Numbered from the stretch's first letter, positions 44,335 through 51,380 are shown. The stretch: 64,000 nt of DNA from Paraburkholderia rhizosphaerae (GCF_004366595.1 NZ_SORE01000013.1:62001-126000), one strand, 5' to 3'. Numbers and translations are program-made. Notes: generated by a model from the sequence alone, not told the origin.

Positions 44335-44403
44335 GTGTACGCGTGCTCAGCACACGCACTCGGCAAGTTAGCACCCGTATTCGACTTCTAAACACGCGTA
44401 CAC
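44335..44403. repeat. Inverted repeats upstream of the AlpA-like gene
   Basis: GTGTACGCGTG (44335-44345) and its exact reverse complement CACGCGTACAC (44393-44403) are 47 bp apart. Between them GTGCTCAGCAC forms a short palindrome of its own (44343-44353). The 169-bp gap 44326-44494 thus looks like an operator or origin region and not spacer. Confidence 0.6.
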
Positions 44404-44494
44404 GTCTGCCCGAGTACGCGGCTATCCTGCGCTTTCACGCTGTTCAATACTCCGTATCGACCCGCCCAATCCCGGGCGTTTCCGAGTCGATACG

Positions 44495-44713
44495 ATGAAA
44501 AAATCAGACGCTCAAGCCCTCCAGAATTTCGACAGCCTCCCGAATGCAGCCGGAGTCAGTGACACCGTTGTAGCCTCTCTGTGTGGCTGCAACGTCGCTA
44601 CCGTCTGGGATCGTGCTAAGCGTGGTGTCCTACCCAAGCCCATTAAGATCGGTGGCTCGACCCGCTGGAACGTTGGCGAGCTGCGCAAGCGCCTGATGCC
44701 GGAGGCGGCGTAA
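44495..44713 (+). CDS. AlpA-like helix-turn-helix regulator
   Basis: A 72-residue small winged-helix/MerR-like protein. GVSDTVVASLCGCNVATVWDRAKRG is the helix-turn-helix, followed by VLPKPIKIGGSTRWNVGELRKRL, the strand-and-wing pattern of AlpA/excisionase proteins. In P4-like elements and PICIs such proteins switch on integrase or early genes. The stop directly abuts the next gene's start (TAAATG). Confidence 0.85.
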   Translation: MKKSDAQALQNFDSLPNAAGVSDTVVASLCGCNVATVWDRAKRGVLPKPIKIGGSTRWNVGELRKRLMPEAA

Positions 44714-45241
44714 ATGCAAAAGAAAAACGCCCGCCTCCCCGAAGGAAAGACGAGCGCCCTAGACAGCGCCAATGCTAACACCACTGCCGCCCATCTGGTA
44801 CACGGCGGCGCGGCGGCGGTGGCGCGTGAAAATTCAAGTGCGGCCACCCGGGGCACTGACAAAACTGACAGAAGTCCCCGGCTTTTTCGAAATACAACCC
44901 CGTCCCTCACCGACAAAACTGACGGAAGCCCCCTTGTGTCAGTTGCGTCAGTGACCCCAGCGCCCGTTTTCGAAAAAATGCGCTTGCATGGCGTAAACCG
45001 ACGCGCGTATACTTTTTGCGTGGCTGAGACAAAAGCCACCGAGATTGGCGTCTCGAATTGCATAGGCGGACAACCGCCGACCGGCGGTATTTTTTCGTCC
45101 GCAGCCAATGCGCGCCTTCAATGGTCGGGCCTTGGTGGGGGTGCGCTTGCGCACGCCGGTTCCTATGCTCCGGTACGCCAACCCCGTCATGTGCCCGGCC
45201 ACCCAATTGGCGTTGGGGCCGGGTTACTCAACCCAGCATAG
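44714..45241 (+). CDS. Ash/Icd-like phage protein overlapping a structured RNA
   Basis: A 175-residue reading frame whose ATG directly follows the AlpA-like stop, with GGAGG positioned as binding site. The second half (RRAYTFCVAETKATEIGVSNCIGG and later HPIGVGAGLLNPA) resembles the Ash/Icd group of phage and P4-like elements, which inhibit host cell division or overlap immunity RNAs. The first half carries two repeats TDKTDRSP and TDKTDGSP that arise from the nucleotide repeats at 44848. From 44984 to 45102 the DNA also carries a promoter, hairpins and a terminator, so the frame may be partly non-functional. Coding status is uncertain. Confidence 0.5.
   Translation: MQKKNARLPEGKTSALDSANANTTAAHLVHGGAAAVARENSSAATRGTDKTDRSPRLFRNTTPSLTDKTDGSPLVSVASVTPAPVFEKMRLHGVNRRAYTFCVAETKATEIGVSNCIGGQPPTGGIFSSAANARLQWSGLGGGALAHAGSYAPVRQPRHVPGHPIGVGAGLLNPA
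44848..44953. repeat. Three iteron-like repeats (ACTGAC-AAA-ACTGAC)
   Basis: Copies at 44854-44874 (CACTGACAAAACTGACAG), 44908-44928 (two changes) and, on the opposite strand, 44937-44953 (CACTGACGCAACTGACA). A fourth copy, also inverted, is at 47508-47534 and matches the first at 26 of 27 bases including the flanking CCGGGG. They are read in different frames and on different strands, so coding does not explain them. Confidence 0.75.
44984..45013 (+). promoter_or_regulatory. Promoter for the embedded RNA
   Basis: TTGCAT (44984-44989) and TATACT (45008-45013), spaced by 18 bp. Transcription would start near 45020. Confidence 0.65.
45020..45095 (+). ncRNA. Candidate C4/CI-type antisense RNA with terminator
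   Basis: About 76 nt between a good promoter and a terminator. Hairpin 1 is GTGGCT/AGCCAC (45020-45039), hairpin 2 is CGAGA/TCTCG (45040-45055, loop TTGGCG), then a linker and a terminator CCGCC/GGCGG (45074-45087) with T-run. An outer pairing GCGGAC (45066-45071) / GTCCGC (45097-45102) can enclose the terminator. The loop sequence TTGGCGT is exactly complementary to ACGCCAA at 45175-45181 downstream, as expected for an RNA acting on its own long transcript. Homology to C4 or CI RNA is inferred from layout and size, not from sequence identity. Confidence 0.6.
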
Positions 45242-45252
45242 GAGGCCGCACC

Positions 45253-45426
45253 ATGCGCCATATCCTCGCTCGTCCAGAGCAAACGCAATCCCGTACCGCA
45301 CTCGCTGACAGCGCCCTGCGCACCGCTGCGCTCGCGCCAACTGTTTTTGACGCTCTCGACGTGCTGGCTGACGCCCTACTCCCGCTGGCCACTCTCGCCG
45401 AGCCGCTGGAGGTCCGCCATGTTTAA
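45253..45426 (+). CDS. Small island protein (57 aa)
   Basis: A 57-residue protein, MRHILARPEQTQSRTALADSA at the start, with a Leu/Ala-rich amphipathic second half. TAGGAGGCCGCACC precedes the ATG, a strong binding site. Its stop overlaps the next gene by eight bases. No family is recognised. It is the first gene after the RNA-controlled region, so it may be what that RNA regulates. Confidence 0.7.
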   Translation: MRHILARPEQTQSRTALADSALRTAALAPTVFDALDVLADALLPLATLAEPLEVRHV

Positions 45427-45685
45427 ACACCACGAACTCGCGAACCGTATTAGTGACGCCGCCGGATTGCTCTCCTACGCCGAAGAGTCGTTCGAGAAGC
45501 TCACGGCCTTGACCGCCGCCATTGCCGAGTTGGCGGACAAACCCGAAATCTGCCACAGCCTCGCGCGCTTGGCGAGCGACATGGCCGAAAAGCTGGCCGA
45601 TAGCTTTGGTGGCTTCACGCACGAATACGACTCTGAATATCGGTGTTTTCTCAACAATGAGCAGTCCTCACAAGGTAACGCATGA
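45419..45685 (+). CDS. Small island protein (88 aa)
   Basis: An 88-residue helical protein with FKHHELANRISDAAGLLSYAEE and IAELADKPEICHSLARLASDMAEKLAD. It overlaps the previous gene by eight bases and the next by four (ATGA), so it is translationally coupled. It has no recognised family, membrane segment or signal peptide. Confidence 0.72.
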   Translation: MFKHHELANRISDAAGLLSYAEESFEKLTALTAAIAELADKPEICHSLARLASDMAEKLADSFGGFTHEYDSEYRCFLNNEQSSQGNA

Positions 45686-45861
45686 GCAAGGGCCAATTAA
45701 TCAAAGCCCGCGTGGGCCAGATGATCGAACGTGAGCGCAACCGCTGTCTAATCGCTATGGGCGCCGCCGCATGGGCGGTGCACGATGAATGGGTAACGGC
45801 GTACATCGTCGCCTCGGCCAAGGAATGGCTGACGCAGCAAGCAGCGGAGGGCCGCCTGTGA
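45682..45861 (+). CDS. Small island protein (59 aa)
   Basis: A 59-residue protein, MSKGQLIKARVGQMIERERN at the start and AKEWLTQQAAEGRL at the end. It is linked by ATGA to the gene before it and by GTGA to the gene after it. No family is recognised. The tight coupling to the replication-type gene is the main evidence that it is real. Confidence 0.7.
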   Translation: MSKGQLIKARVGQMIERERNRCLIAMGAAAWAVHDEWVTAYIVASAKEWLTQQAAEGRL

Positions 45862-47453
45862 GCACGCACCTCGAAGATTTCGACATCAACGCGCTTCTGG
45901 CGCGCAATGATGTAGCGAAGGCCCGCACGTCATTCTTCGCGAAATCCCCATCGACATCGGGCGATTGGCCAGAAATCGAGCCGCTGCCGGATTCGCTGAA
46001 GCCGGTTGAGCCGTTCGACATGGCACTCTTGCCTGAGAGCTTGCGACCGTGGGCACAGGACATCGTCAACCGTGTGCAGTGCCCGCCTGATTTCATTGGC
46101 GCAACCGTCATCTGCGCGCTTGGCATCGCTATTGGCCGCCGTGTGGGCGTCCGCCCGAAGCTGCGCGACGACTGGACCGAGTACGGCAACGTGTGGGGCG
46201 GCATCGTGGGCCGCCCCGGCGTAATGAAGTCGCCTGCGATGAGCGCCATACTCGCGCCGTTAAAGCGCCTGGACATTGAGGCAAGCCAGCGCTATGAGGA
46301 CGAGCTGGCGGAGCACGAGAACGCCGCCAAGCTGCATAAAATGCGTCAAGACGCGGCGGACAAAAAGGCAATGGCGACGCTGAAGAAGAACCAAGACGCC
46401 ACGGTTGACCTGCGTTCGCCCGGAGCGCCTGAACCGCCGAAGCTGAAGCGATACCTTATAAACGACGCGACCGTAGAGAAGCTGGGCGAAATCTGCGCCG
46501 ACAACCCGCAGGGCGTGGGCGTGTTCCGTGACGAGCTCGTGAGCCTGCTGAAGGGACTAGACCGCGATGGGCAAGAGGCGGCGCGCGGCTTCTACCTGAC
46601 GGGCTGGAACGGCAACGATGGCTATACGGTTGACCGGATCATGCGCGGCCATCAACGCATAGAAGCCGTGTGCCTGTCACTGATCGGATCGACGCAGCCC
46701 GGACGCCTGTCCGAATACCTGCGCATCGCCATCGCCGCAGGTGCGGCGGACGATGGCCTAATTCAACGCTTCGGCGTGCTCGTATGGCCAGATGTGCCGC
46801 GCCAGACGTGGGAGAACGTCGATTGCTGGCCGGACGCCGAAGCGAAGCACGCCGCGCACGCGGTCTTCAAGCGCCTCGTTGACGCCGACCCCGTGGAGAC
46901 ATGGCAGGCTGAAGTTCCAACCGGCCCTGATGGCGAACCAGATGGTGATCCGCCATTCCTGCGCCTATCTCCCGAGGCAATGGAATCCTTTGTCGAGTGG
47001 CGGACGGAACACGAAAACACCCTGCGAGGTGGCGATTTGCACCCTGCAATGGAATCGCACCTCGCGAAATACCGGAAGCTAGTGCCATCGCTTGCGCTCG
47101 TACTACACCTCGCCAACGGCGGCACTGGCCCGGTGGCCGACTACGCCATGAATCAGGCGCTCGCATGGGCGGCGTACCTACGCAGTCACGCCGAGCGCGC
47201 CTACGGCTCAGTGCTCGTGGCAGAAGTCAGCGGCGCAAAGGCGCTATTGCGGCGAATCAAGGCAGGTGACGTGACGGACGGATTCTCGGCACGCGACGTA
47301 TACCGTAACCAGTGGTCCGGTCTGGAGAACCGCGAAGCAACGATGAAGGCCATCGGTGTGCTGATCGAGTACGGGTATCTCGTGGCCGAGGCTGCCGAGA
47401 CTGGTGGCCGCGCGAAGTCGATCTACCGCATTCACCCGGGGGCGACGCGATGA
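45858..47453 (+). CDS. DUF3987 replication-type protein
   Basis: A 531-residue protein of the DUF3987 family, common in prophages and islands and thought to act in replication (primase/helicase-like). Family marks are LRPWAQDIVNRVQCPPDFIGATVICALGIAIGRRVGVRPK and the Walker-A-like GRPGVMKSPAM. Later come YLINDATVEKLGEI, GVGVFRDELVSLLKGLDRDGQEAARGFYLTGWNG and LSLIGSTQPGRLSEYL. The start is a GTG within the GTGA overlap. It probably serves replication of the excised island and may recognise the iteron-like repeats that flank it (44848 and 47508). Confidence 0.85.
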   Translation: MSTHLEDFDINALLARNDVAKARTSFFAKSPSTSGDWPEIEPLPDSLKPVEPFDMALLPESLRPWAQDIVNRVQCPPDFIGATVICALGIAIGRRVGVRPKLRDDWTEYGNVWGGIVGRPGVMKSPAMSAILAPLKRLDIEASQRYEDELAEHENAAKLHKMRQDAADKKAMATLKKNQDATVDLRSPGAPEPPKLKRYLINDATVEKLGEICADNPQGVGVFRDELVSLLKGLDRDGQEAARGFYLTGWNGNDGYTVDRIMRGHQRIEAVCLSLIGSTQPGRLSEYLRIAIAAGAADDGLIQRFGVLVWPDVPRQTWENVDCWPDAEAKHAAHAVFKRLVDADPVETWQAEVPTGPDGEPDGDPPFLRLSPEAMESFVEWRTEHENTLRGGDLHPAMESHLAKYRKLVPSLALVLHLANGGTGPVADYAMNQALAWAAYLRSHAERAYGSVLVAEVSGAKALLRRIKAGDVTDGFSARDVYRNQWSGLENREATMKAIGVLIEYGYLVAEAAETGGRAKSIYRIHPGATR

Positions 47454-47839
47454 ACAAGTATCTCTCCCGCTTGCGGCCGGGCTCGAACGCAGCCAAGCCG
47501 GTGCCCTCTTCTGTCGGTTTTGTCAGTGCCCCGGGGAGTCGCGCACAGAAAAACGCATCACCTGACGCGCCAGGCGAATTCTGGCCGTGGGCGCCCTACC
47601 TCGCCGCCGCTGATGTCCAGCGGATGCGAACGGAGCTGGTCGGAATCATCGAGCGCCTGGCGGACATGGAGCATTGGCCGGCCAAGCATCGCGACGACGT
47701 ACTTGCGCGAGCCATACGCGGCCCGCTTGCAGACCTGCTGCCGAACGTTGCCCACTTTAACGAACGCTTGATGGAAGCCAATGCCGCAGCGGCGGCCCGC
47801 GAAGCCGTCAAGCAAAACTCCTGGAGATCTAACCGATGA
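47450..47839 (+). CDS. Hypothetical island protein (129 aa)
   Basis: A 129-residue protein overlapping the DUF3987 gene by four bases and the next by four. FWPWAPYLAAADVQRMRTELVG and DDVLARAIRGPLADLLPNVAHFNERL are its main helical parts. Its N-terminal region covers the inverted iteron-like repeat at 47508-47534. No family is recognised. Confidence 0.7.
   Translation: MNKYLSRLRPGSNAAKPVPSSVGFVSAPGSRAQKNASPDAPGEFWPWAPYLAAADVQRMRTELVGIIERLADMEHWPAKHRDDVLARAIRGPLADLLPNVAHFNERLMEANAAAAAREAVKQNSWRSNR
47508..47534 (-). repeat. Fourth iteron-like repeat, inverted
   Basis: The reverse complement matches 44848-44874 at 26 of 27 positions (one T-to-C change). It lies on the far side of the replication-type gene from the other three copies. 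Confidence 0.75.
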
Positions 47840-48093
47840 ACACAACAGAGAAGGCTATCGCAGCCTATCAGCTCGCCGTGAAGAACCTGCTTCAAGCCGC
47901 GTTCGATCAATTGCGCGTCGAGGACCCGAAGTATTACGACGGATGCTCGCTCGTGCTGGCATCGGGCGGCATGGTCGAGCTCCGCAGTTGTGCAATGGCT
48001 GGTGGCGTACTGGAGACGGCCATAAGCGTCGTAGATGCGGCGGGCGAGAAGTCGGAAGTGTGCAGGCTTGAAACAAGCGTCTCTGCTCACTAA
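47836..48093 (+). CDS. Small island protein (85 aa)
   Basis: An 85-residue protein, MNTTEKAIAAYQLAVKNLL at the start, with YYDGCSLVLASGGMVELRSC and a VLETAISVVDAAGEK strand pattern. It overlaps the gene before it by four bases and is the last in the coupled chain before a 129-bp gap and the capsid gene. No family is recognised. Confidence 0.65.
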   Translation: MNTTEKAIAAYQLAVKNLLQAAFDQLRVEDPKYYDGCSLVLASGGMVELRSCAMAGGVLETAISVVDAAGEKSEVCRLETSVSAH

Positions 48094-48114
48094 GAGTACG
48101 TACACTATTACACG

Positions 48115-48143
48115 TTGACAACTAGCCTCACATGTGATTATCG
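48115..48143 (+). promoter_or_regulatory. Possible promoter of the capsid gene
   Basis: A perfect TTGACA (48115-48120) followed at 17 bp by TTATCG. The -10 is weak. It lies in the gap before the capsid gene. Confidence 0.4.
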
Positions 48144-48222
48144 AGACGCGATGACAACTCATAAGGCGGCATGCCGAACGCGGGCGCAGCAACTTTTCAA
48201 TAATTTCGAACGGAAAAAGCAT

Positions 48223-49539
48223 ATGGGCAATCAACACATCGCAGCAGCAGCAGTTCGCAACGCAATCGCAGCACACGCAGCAGGGCAAAGCGGCACCGTT
48301 CGGCGCGGCATTCTCGGCGGCGTTCGCGCCCAAGCTAGCTTGACTGACATTAAGACGTTTGTTGGTGGCGTCAACGCCGCTTTCGATGAGTTCAAGGCAA
48401 CGAACAACGAAAAGGTCGATAAGCTCGAAAAGGACATGAGCGCCGTGACGGCCGCAATCGACAAAATGGCAATACAGATGGCGGGCCGTCCGGGCGGGGG
48501 CGATGCTGACGACTCCGCAGCACGAGGTGAGCAACAGCCGATTTATGCGGCTCGCGGGCTGCGTGCGGCACAAATCTCCGCGCACTACGGCCAACGTGCT
48601 AAGGCGGCAGGCGAAGACACCAGTATCAATATGGCAGCCTTCCTGCGCGGTGTGGCCGGTATGAAGACTACTGATGGCGTCATGGCCTCACTGGCCGCAG
48701 GCACCGATTCGTCGGGCGGATATGCCGTGCCGAACGTTGTGATGCCACGGATTCTCGATGCAATGGTTGATCAGAGTGCGCTGCTTTCTGCTGGTGCGGG
48801 AATTCTCCCGATGGAGAGCGGAGCAAAGAGCGTGACCGTCGCGAGCATCGATACGCTCCCGACGCCGGCATGGCGCGCTGAGCTGGGCGCGATTGCGGAG
48901 AGCGATCCGACGTTCCGTGGCGTGGTAGCGACGCCGCGCTCACTCTCGTGCATCGTGCGTATCAGTCGCGAGTTGCTGGCCGATGCCACCGACGTATCGC
49001 GCGCGGTGATGCATGCAATCTCTCAGGCGTTCGCGCTGGAGTTTGACCGCGTCGGTCTGGTTGGTAGCGGAACCACGCCGGAACCAATGGGCTTGTATGG
49101 CATGGATGCGGTGACGAAGATCCAGCAGGCAGGCGCGAAGTTCGCATACAGCGACATGCTGGCCGCGTATCAAACGCAGCTTGAGCACAAGGCACCCGCG
49201 CCAACCGCCGCCATCATGGCGCCGCGCACGCTGGTTGGCCTTGCCGGTCAGGTGGACACGCTGGGCCAACCGCTCAACGCCCCGCCGCTGCTCAATAGGG
49301 TGCGTCAACTCTCAACCAACGGCGTGCCGGTCAATCTCGGCAGTGGCAGCTCCAAGAGCCTCGTGTTCGTCGGCAACTTCTCGACGGTGCAGTACGCGCT
49401 GCGTGAGTCGCTGAACATCGGTCTGTTGCGCGAATCCTATGCGAAGACTGGCGAAATTGGCTTCTTGTGCCATGCGCGCGTGGATGTCATTGCGAACTAC
49501 CCGCAGGCGATCACGGTGATAGAGAGCGTCGCGAGCTAA
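48223..49539 (+). CDS. HK97-fold phage major capsid protein
   Basis: A 438-residue major capsid protein. Residues about 25-95 form a coiled-coil delta-like scaffold region (LTDIKTFVGGVNAAFDEFKATNNEKVDKLEKDMSAVTAAID). The capsid fold runs from about residue 145: DSSGGYAVPNVVMPRILDAMVD, then GVVATPRSLSCIVRISRELLAD, AFALEFDRVGLVGSGTTPEPMGL and the final VDVIANYPQAITVIESVAS. The start at 48223 follows a GGAAAAAG. There is no protease, portal or terminase large gene in the island, so the delta-like region could only be removed by a helper's protease, if at all. Confidence 0.9.
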   Translation: MGNQHIAAAAVRNAIAAHAAGQSGTVRRGILGGVRAQASLTDIKTFVGGVNAAFDEFKATNNEKVDKLEKDMSAVTAAIDKMAIQMAGRPGGGDADDSAARGEQQPIYAARGLRAAQISAHYGQRAKAAGEDTSINMAAFLRGVAGMKTTDGVMASLAAGTDSSGGYAVPNVVMPRILDAMVDQSALLSAGAGILPMESGAKSVTVASIDTLPTPAWRAELGAIAESDPTFRGVVATPRSLSCIVRISRELLADATDVSRAVMHAISQAFALEFDRVGLVGSGTTPEPMGLYGMDAVTKIQQAGAKFAYSDMLAAYQTQLEHKAPAPTAAIMAPRTLVGLAGQVDTLGQPLNAPPLLNRVRQLSTNGVPVNLGSGSSKSLVFVGNFSTVQYALRESLNIGLLRESYAKTGEIGFLCHARVDVIANYPQAITVIESVAS

Positions 49540-49642
49540 CACCGCTGGGGGCAGGGGGGCCAAAGTTTCAGCACCGCCCTGCCCCAGACCGACCGCTCCC
49601 GCACGCGCGGAAAAAATCCCCTTTTGAAAAGGAATTCAGCAA

Positions 49643-49969
49643 ATGGCAGGCGTCAAAGGACGTTCCGGAGGGCCGCGAGCCAATAGCGGCGGGGTTCGGC
49701 CGGGCGCTGGCAGACCGAAGAAATCAAAACCCGCGCCCACTCCGCTCGAAGAGCGCGACATGCTCCAGCTTTTGCAAGACATTGCGCTCGGGCGTGTGGA
49801 CGCAACCCCAATTCAGGTGCGGGCCGCCGTCGAAGCAGTGCGGTACACACACGCCAGGAAGGGCGAGAGCGGGAAAAAGGCCGAGAAGGCGGAGTCAGCG
49901 AAAGCCGCCGCATCGAAATTCGGTGGGGTTCCGCCGCCTCCCCGCATGATTGTCAACAATATGAAATAG
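49643..49969 (+). CDS. Small terminase-like protein
   Basis: A 108-residue basic protein. The N-terminal GRSGGPRANSGGVRPGAGRPKK is the pattern found at the start of many phage small terminase and DNA-packaging proteins. The middle (LEERDMLQLLQDIALGRVDATPIQVRAAVEAVRYTHAR) is a helical DNA-binding-like region. The C-terminus is Lys/Ala/Pro-rich. AAGGA lies before the ATG. In PICIs a small terminase redirects helper packaging to the island, a plausible role here, but the family match is by motif memory only. Confidence 0.55.
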   Translation: MAGVKGRSGGPRANSGGVRPGAGRPKKSKPAPTPLEERDMLQLLQDIALGRVDATPIQVRAAVEAVRYTHARKGESGKKAEKAESAKAAASKFGGVPPPPRMIVNNMK

Positions 49970-49977
49970 GAGCCACC

Positions 49978-50160
49978 ATGAGCGATCCAGAGCAGAAAGC
50001 TTGGCACGAAATCCCGAAGGTCGACGACCCAAAGGAGTTTCTGTTGTCTGTTATGAACAACACGGGCATTGCGGTGGAGGATCGCGTAGAAGCCGCGCAA
50101 GCCCTAATGCCTTACTACCACGAGCGACTGGCAAGCGAAGACGACGAGACAGACGTCTGA
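49978..50160 (+). CDS. Small phage-type protein (60 aa)
   Basis: A 60-residue acidic protein with a strong AGGAG site just before the ATG: MSDPEQKAWHEIPKV at the start, NTGIAVEDRVEAAQALMPYYHER in the middle. It follows the terminase-like gene after eight bases. No family is recognised, although the size and place fit head or packaging accessory genes. Confidence 0.65.
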   Translation: MSDPEQKAWHEIPKVDDPKEFLLSVMNNTGIAVEDRVEAAQALMPYYHERLASEDDETDV

Positions 50161-50267
50161 ATAACGGCAACGGGTTCGCAGTCGTCAATTGGACCGGTAT
50201 GCAGGCGTATGGCGGTGCAAGCCGCTTGCGCCTGCTTTCGGGTATCTGGTGATTACCGGGAGCAAAA

Positions 50268-50585
50268 ATGTCAGCTGTTGGTTTGCAGGTTTGGGATGAG
50301 GCGGGGCGCTTGATGCTTGATGGAACGCACCGGCTTGGACGCATCAAGAAAATGGTTAAGGTGGGAGACGGCCCGGGCGTGTGTTTAATTGAGGACATTC
50401 AGCCCGGAGAGCAGATTTTCTACTCATTCCAGCCCAATCAATTGTTTTTCGATTCCAGGCACAACGAGTGCCCGCCGTGGTTTCAGATTGTCAACGGTAA
50501 TGCTGTGACTTGGGACTATTCGCCAAACACGAGTACCGCGCCAAGATTCAACATTCAAGGCATGCTTATCGTAGGAGTTTATTAG
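50268..50585 (+). CDS. DUF6453-like phage protein
   Basis: A 105-residue beta-rich protein with GGGAGC before the ATG. GLQVWDEAGRLMLDGTHRLGRI is the pattern of a phage tail/virion accessory family. FYSFQPNQLF and APRFNIQGMLIVGVY end it. The AT content is higher than in the neighbours. Its role in a satellite lacking tail genes is unclear; it may modify helper virions. Confidence 0.6.
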   Translation: MSAVGLQVWDEAGRLMLDGTHRLGRIKKMVKVGDGPGVCLIEDIQPGEQIFYSFQPNQLFFDSRHNECPPWFQIVNGNAVTWDYSPNTSTAPRFNIQGMLIVGVY

Positions 50586-50645
50586 GATCGGCGTTAGATC
50601 GGCCCAATTTGAGGGCGGCGGCGAACAACCTAGAGATTGAGCAAT

Positions 50646-50834
50646 ATGAACAGCAATCGAAAAGTGAGTAGGAACACGGCGGCAGAGGAAGCGGCTATTA
50701 AAGCTCAATCCACGACCGATGCTGACTTGCCAGAGTCGAGCGACGCGGAGCTTTCGCGCATGCGTCCTTTCTCCGACGTGGTTGGCAAGCGCATGGGCCA
50801 CCCGCCGAAAGAAGTTAAGAAAGAGCGCAAGTGA
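50646..50834 (+). CDS. BrnA-type antitoxin, N-terminal part
   Basis: A 62-residue reading frame. EEAAIKAQSTTDADLPESS and LSRMRPFSDVVGKRMGHPPKEVKKERK form the N-terminal half of a BrnA-like antitoxin. The frame then stops at TGA where the DNA-binding part should begin. The continuation is found in another frame, starting at GTG with a four-base overlap (GTGA). No BrnT toxin gene is adjacent. This is either a one-base indel or two coupled halves. Confidence 0.6.
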   Translation: MNSNRKVSRNTAAEEAAIKAQSTTDADLPESSDAELSRMRPFSDVVGKRMGHPPKEVKKERK

Positions 50835-50947
50835 CCATCCATTACGATGCGGACGTGGTCCGGGCTTTCCGCGCTACCGGCGACGGATGGCAGGCGCGAA
50901 TGAACAATGCGCTGCGTGATTGGCTGAAAGATCACCGACCAGCGTGA
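50831..50947 (+). CDS. BrnA-type antitoxin, C-terminal ribbon-helix-helix part
   Basis: A 38-residue frame with VTIHYDADVVRAFRATGDGW and ARMNNALRDWLKDHRPA, the ribbon-helix-helix DNA-binding end of BrnA proteins. It starts with GTG overlapping the stop of the preceding half. Read with a single -1 shift at the AAGTGA junction, the two halves give a full-length BrnA of about 100 residues. Confidence 0.6.
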   Translation: MTIHYDADVVRAFRATGDGWQARMNNALRDWLKDHRPA

Positions 50948-51017
50948 ACGACGCTGTAAAACGAGCCGTTTAACCGTGACGGCTCGCATGTACCAATGGA
51001 CGACGCGCAGCGCGGCG

Positions 51018-51233
51018 CTAGACCGGTTGCAAGGCTGCGTCCACTTGCTCAATGGGGATAAGCCCGCACCTGTTAAGCTTGAATGTCCCGTGCCTGACCA
51101 TCTTGCCGACCGTGTTGCGGCTCAGTTCCAACATTTCCGCAGCTTGCGTGATCGTCACATGGGCGGGGCGCGGATGGCGGGCGGCGTGAATCTCCAGTGC
51201 CCGCACGATGGCGGCGGTAAGCTCAATGTTCAC
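51018..51233 (-). CDS. Small helix-turn-helix protein (excisionase-like)
   Basis: A 71-residue protein on the opposite strand. TITQAAEMLELSRNTVGKMVRHGTFKLNRCG is an excisionase-type helix-turn-helix (recognition helix then wing), ending GLIPIEQVDAALQPV. The start is a GTG preceded by AAGGAAAG. As the only reverse-strand gene, next to attR, it may be the excisionase or the island repressor. Confidence 0.75.
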   Translation of the reverse strand: MNIELTAAIVRALEIHAARHPRPAHVTITQAAEMLELSRNTVGKMVRHGTFKLNRCGLIPIEQVDAALQPV

Positions 51234-51380
51234 TCTGCACTTTCCTTTGCATGCAAATGGTTTGAAGTTGGCCTATAACCGGAGGGATTCGCCACCGAAT
51301 CTACCGGTGAAGATTTGTTGCGCTCCCGTAGCCTGCCGTAAATGAGCCCGCGCTTCAATTCCCTATTGGTGATTACCTAT

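Noticed and set aside
50831..50834. Classic slippery-site programmed frameshift joining the BrnA halves
   Set aside because: The junction lacks an X-XXY-YYZ heptamer; an indel or coupled start is simpler, so frameshifting is only mentioned as one option.
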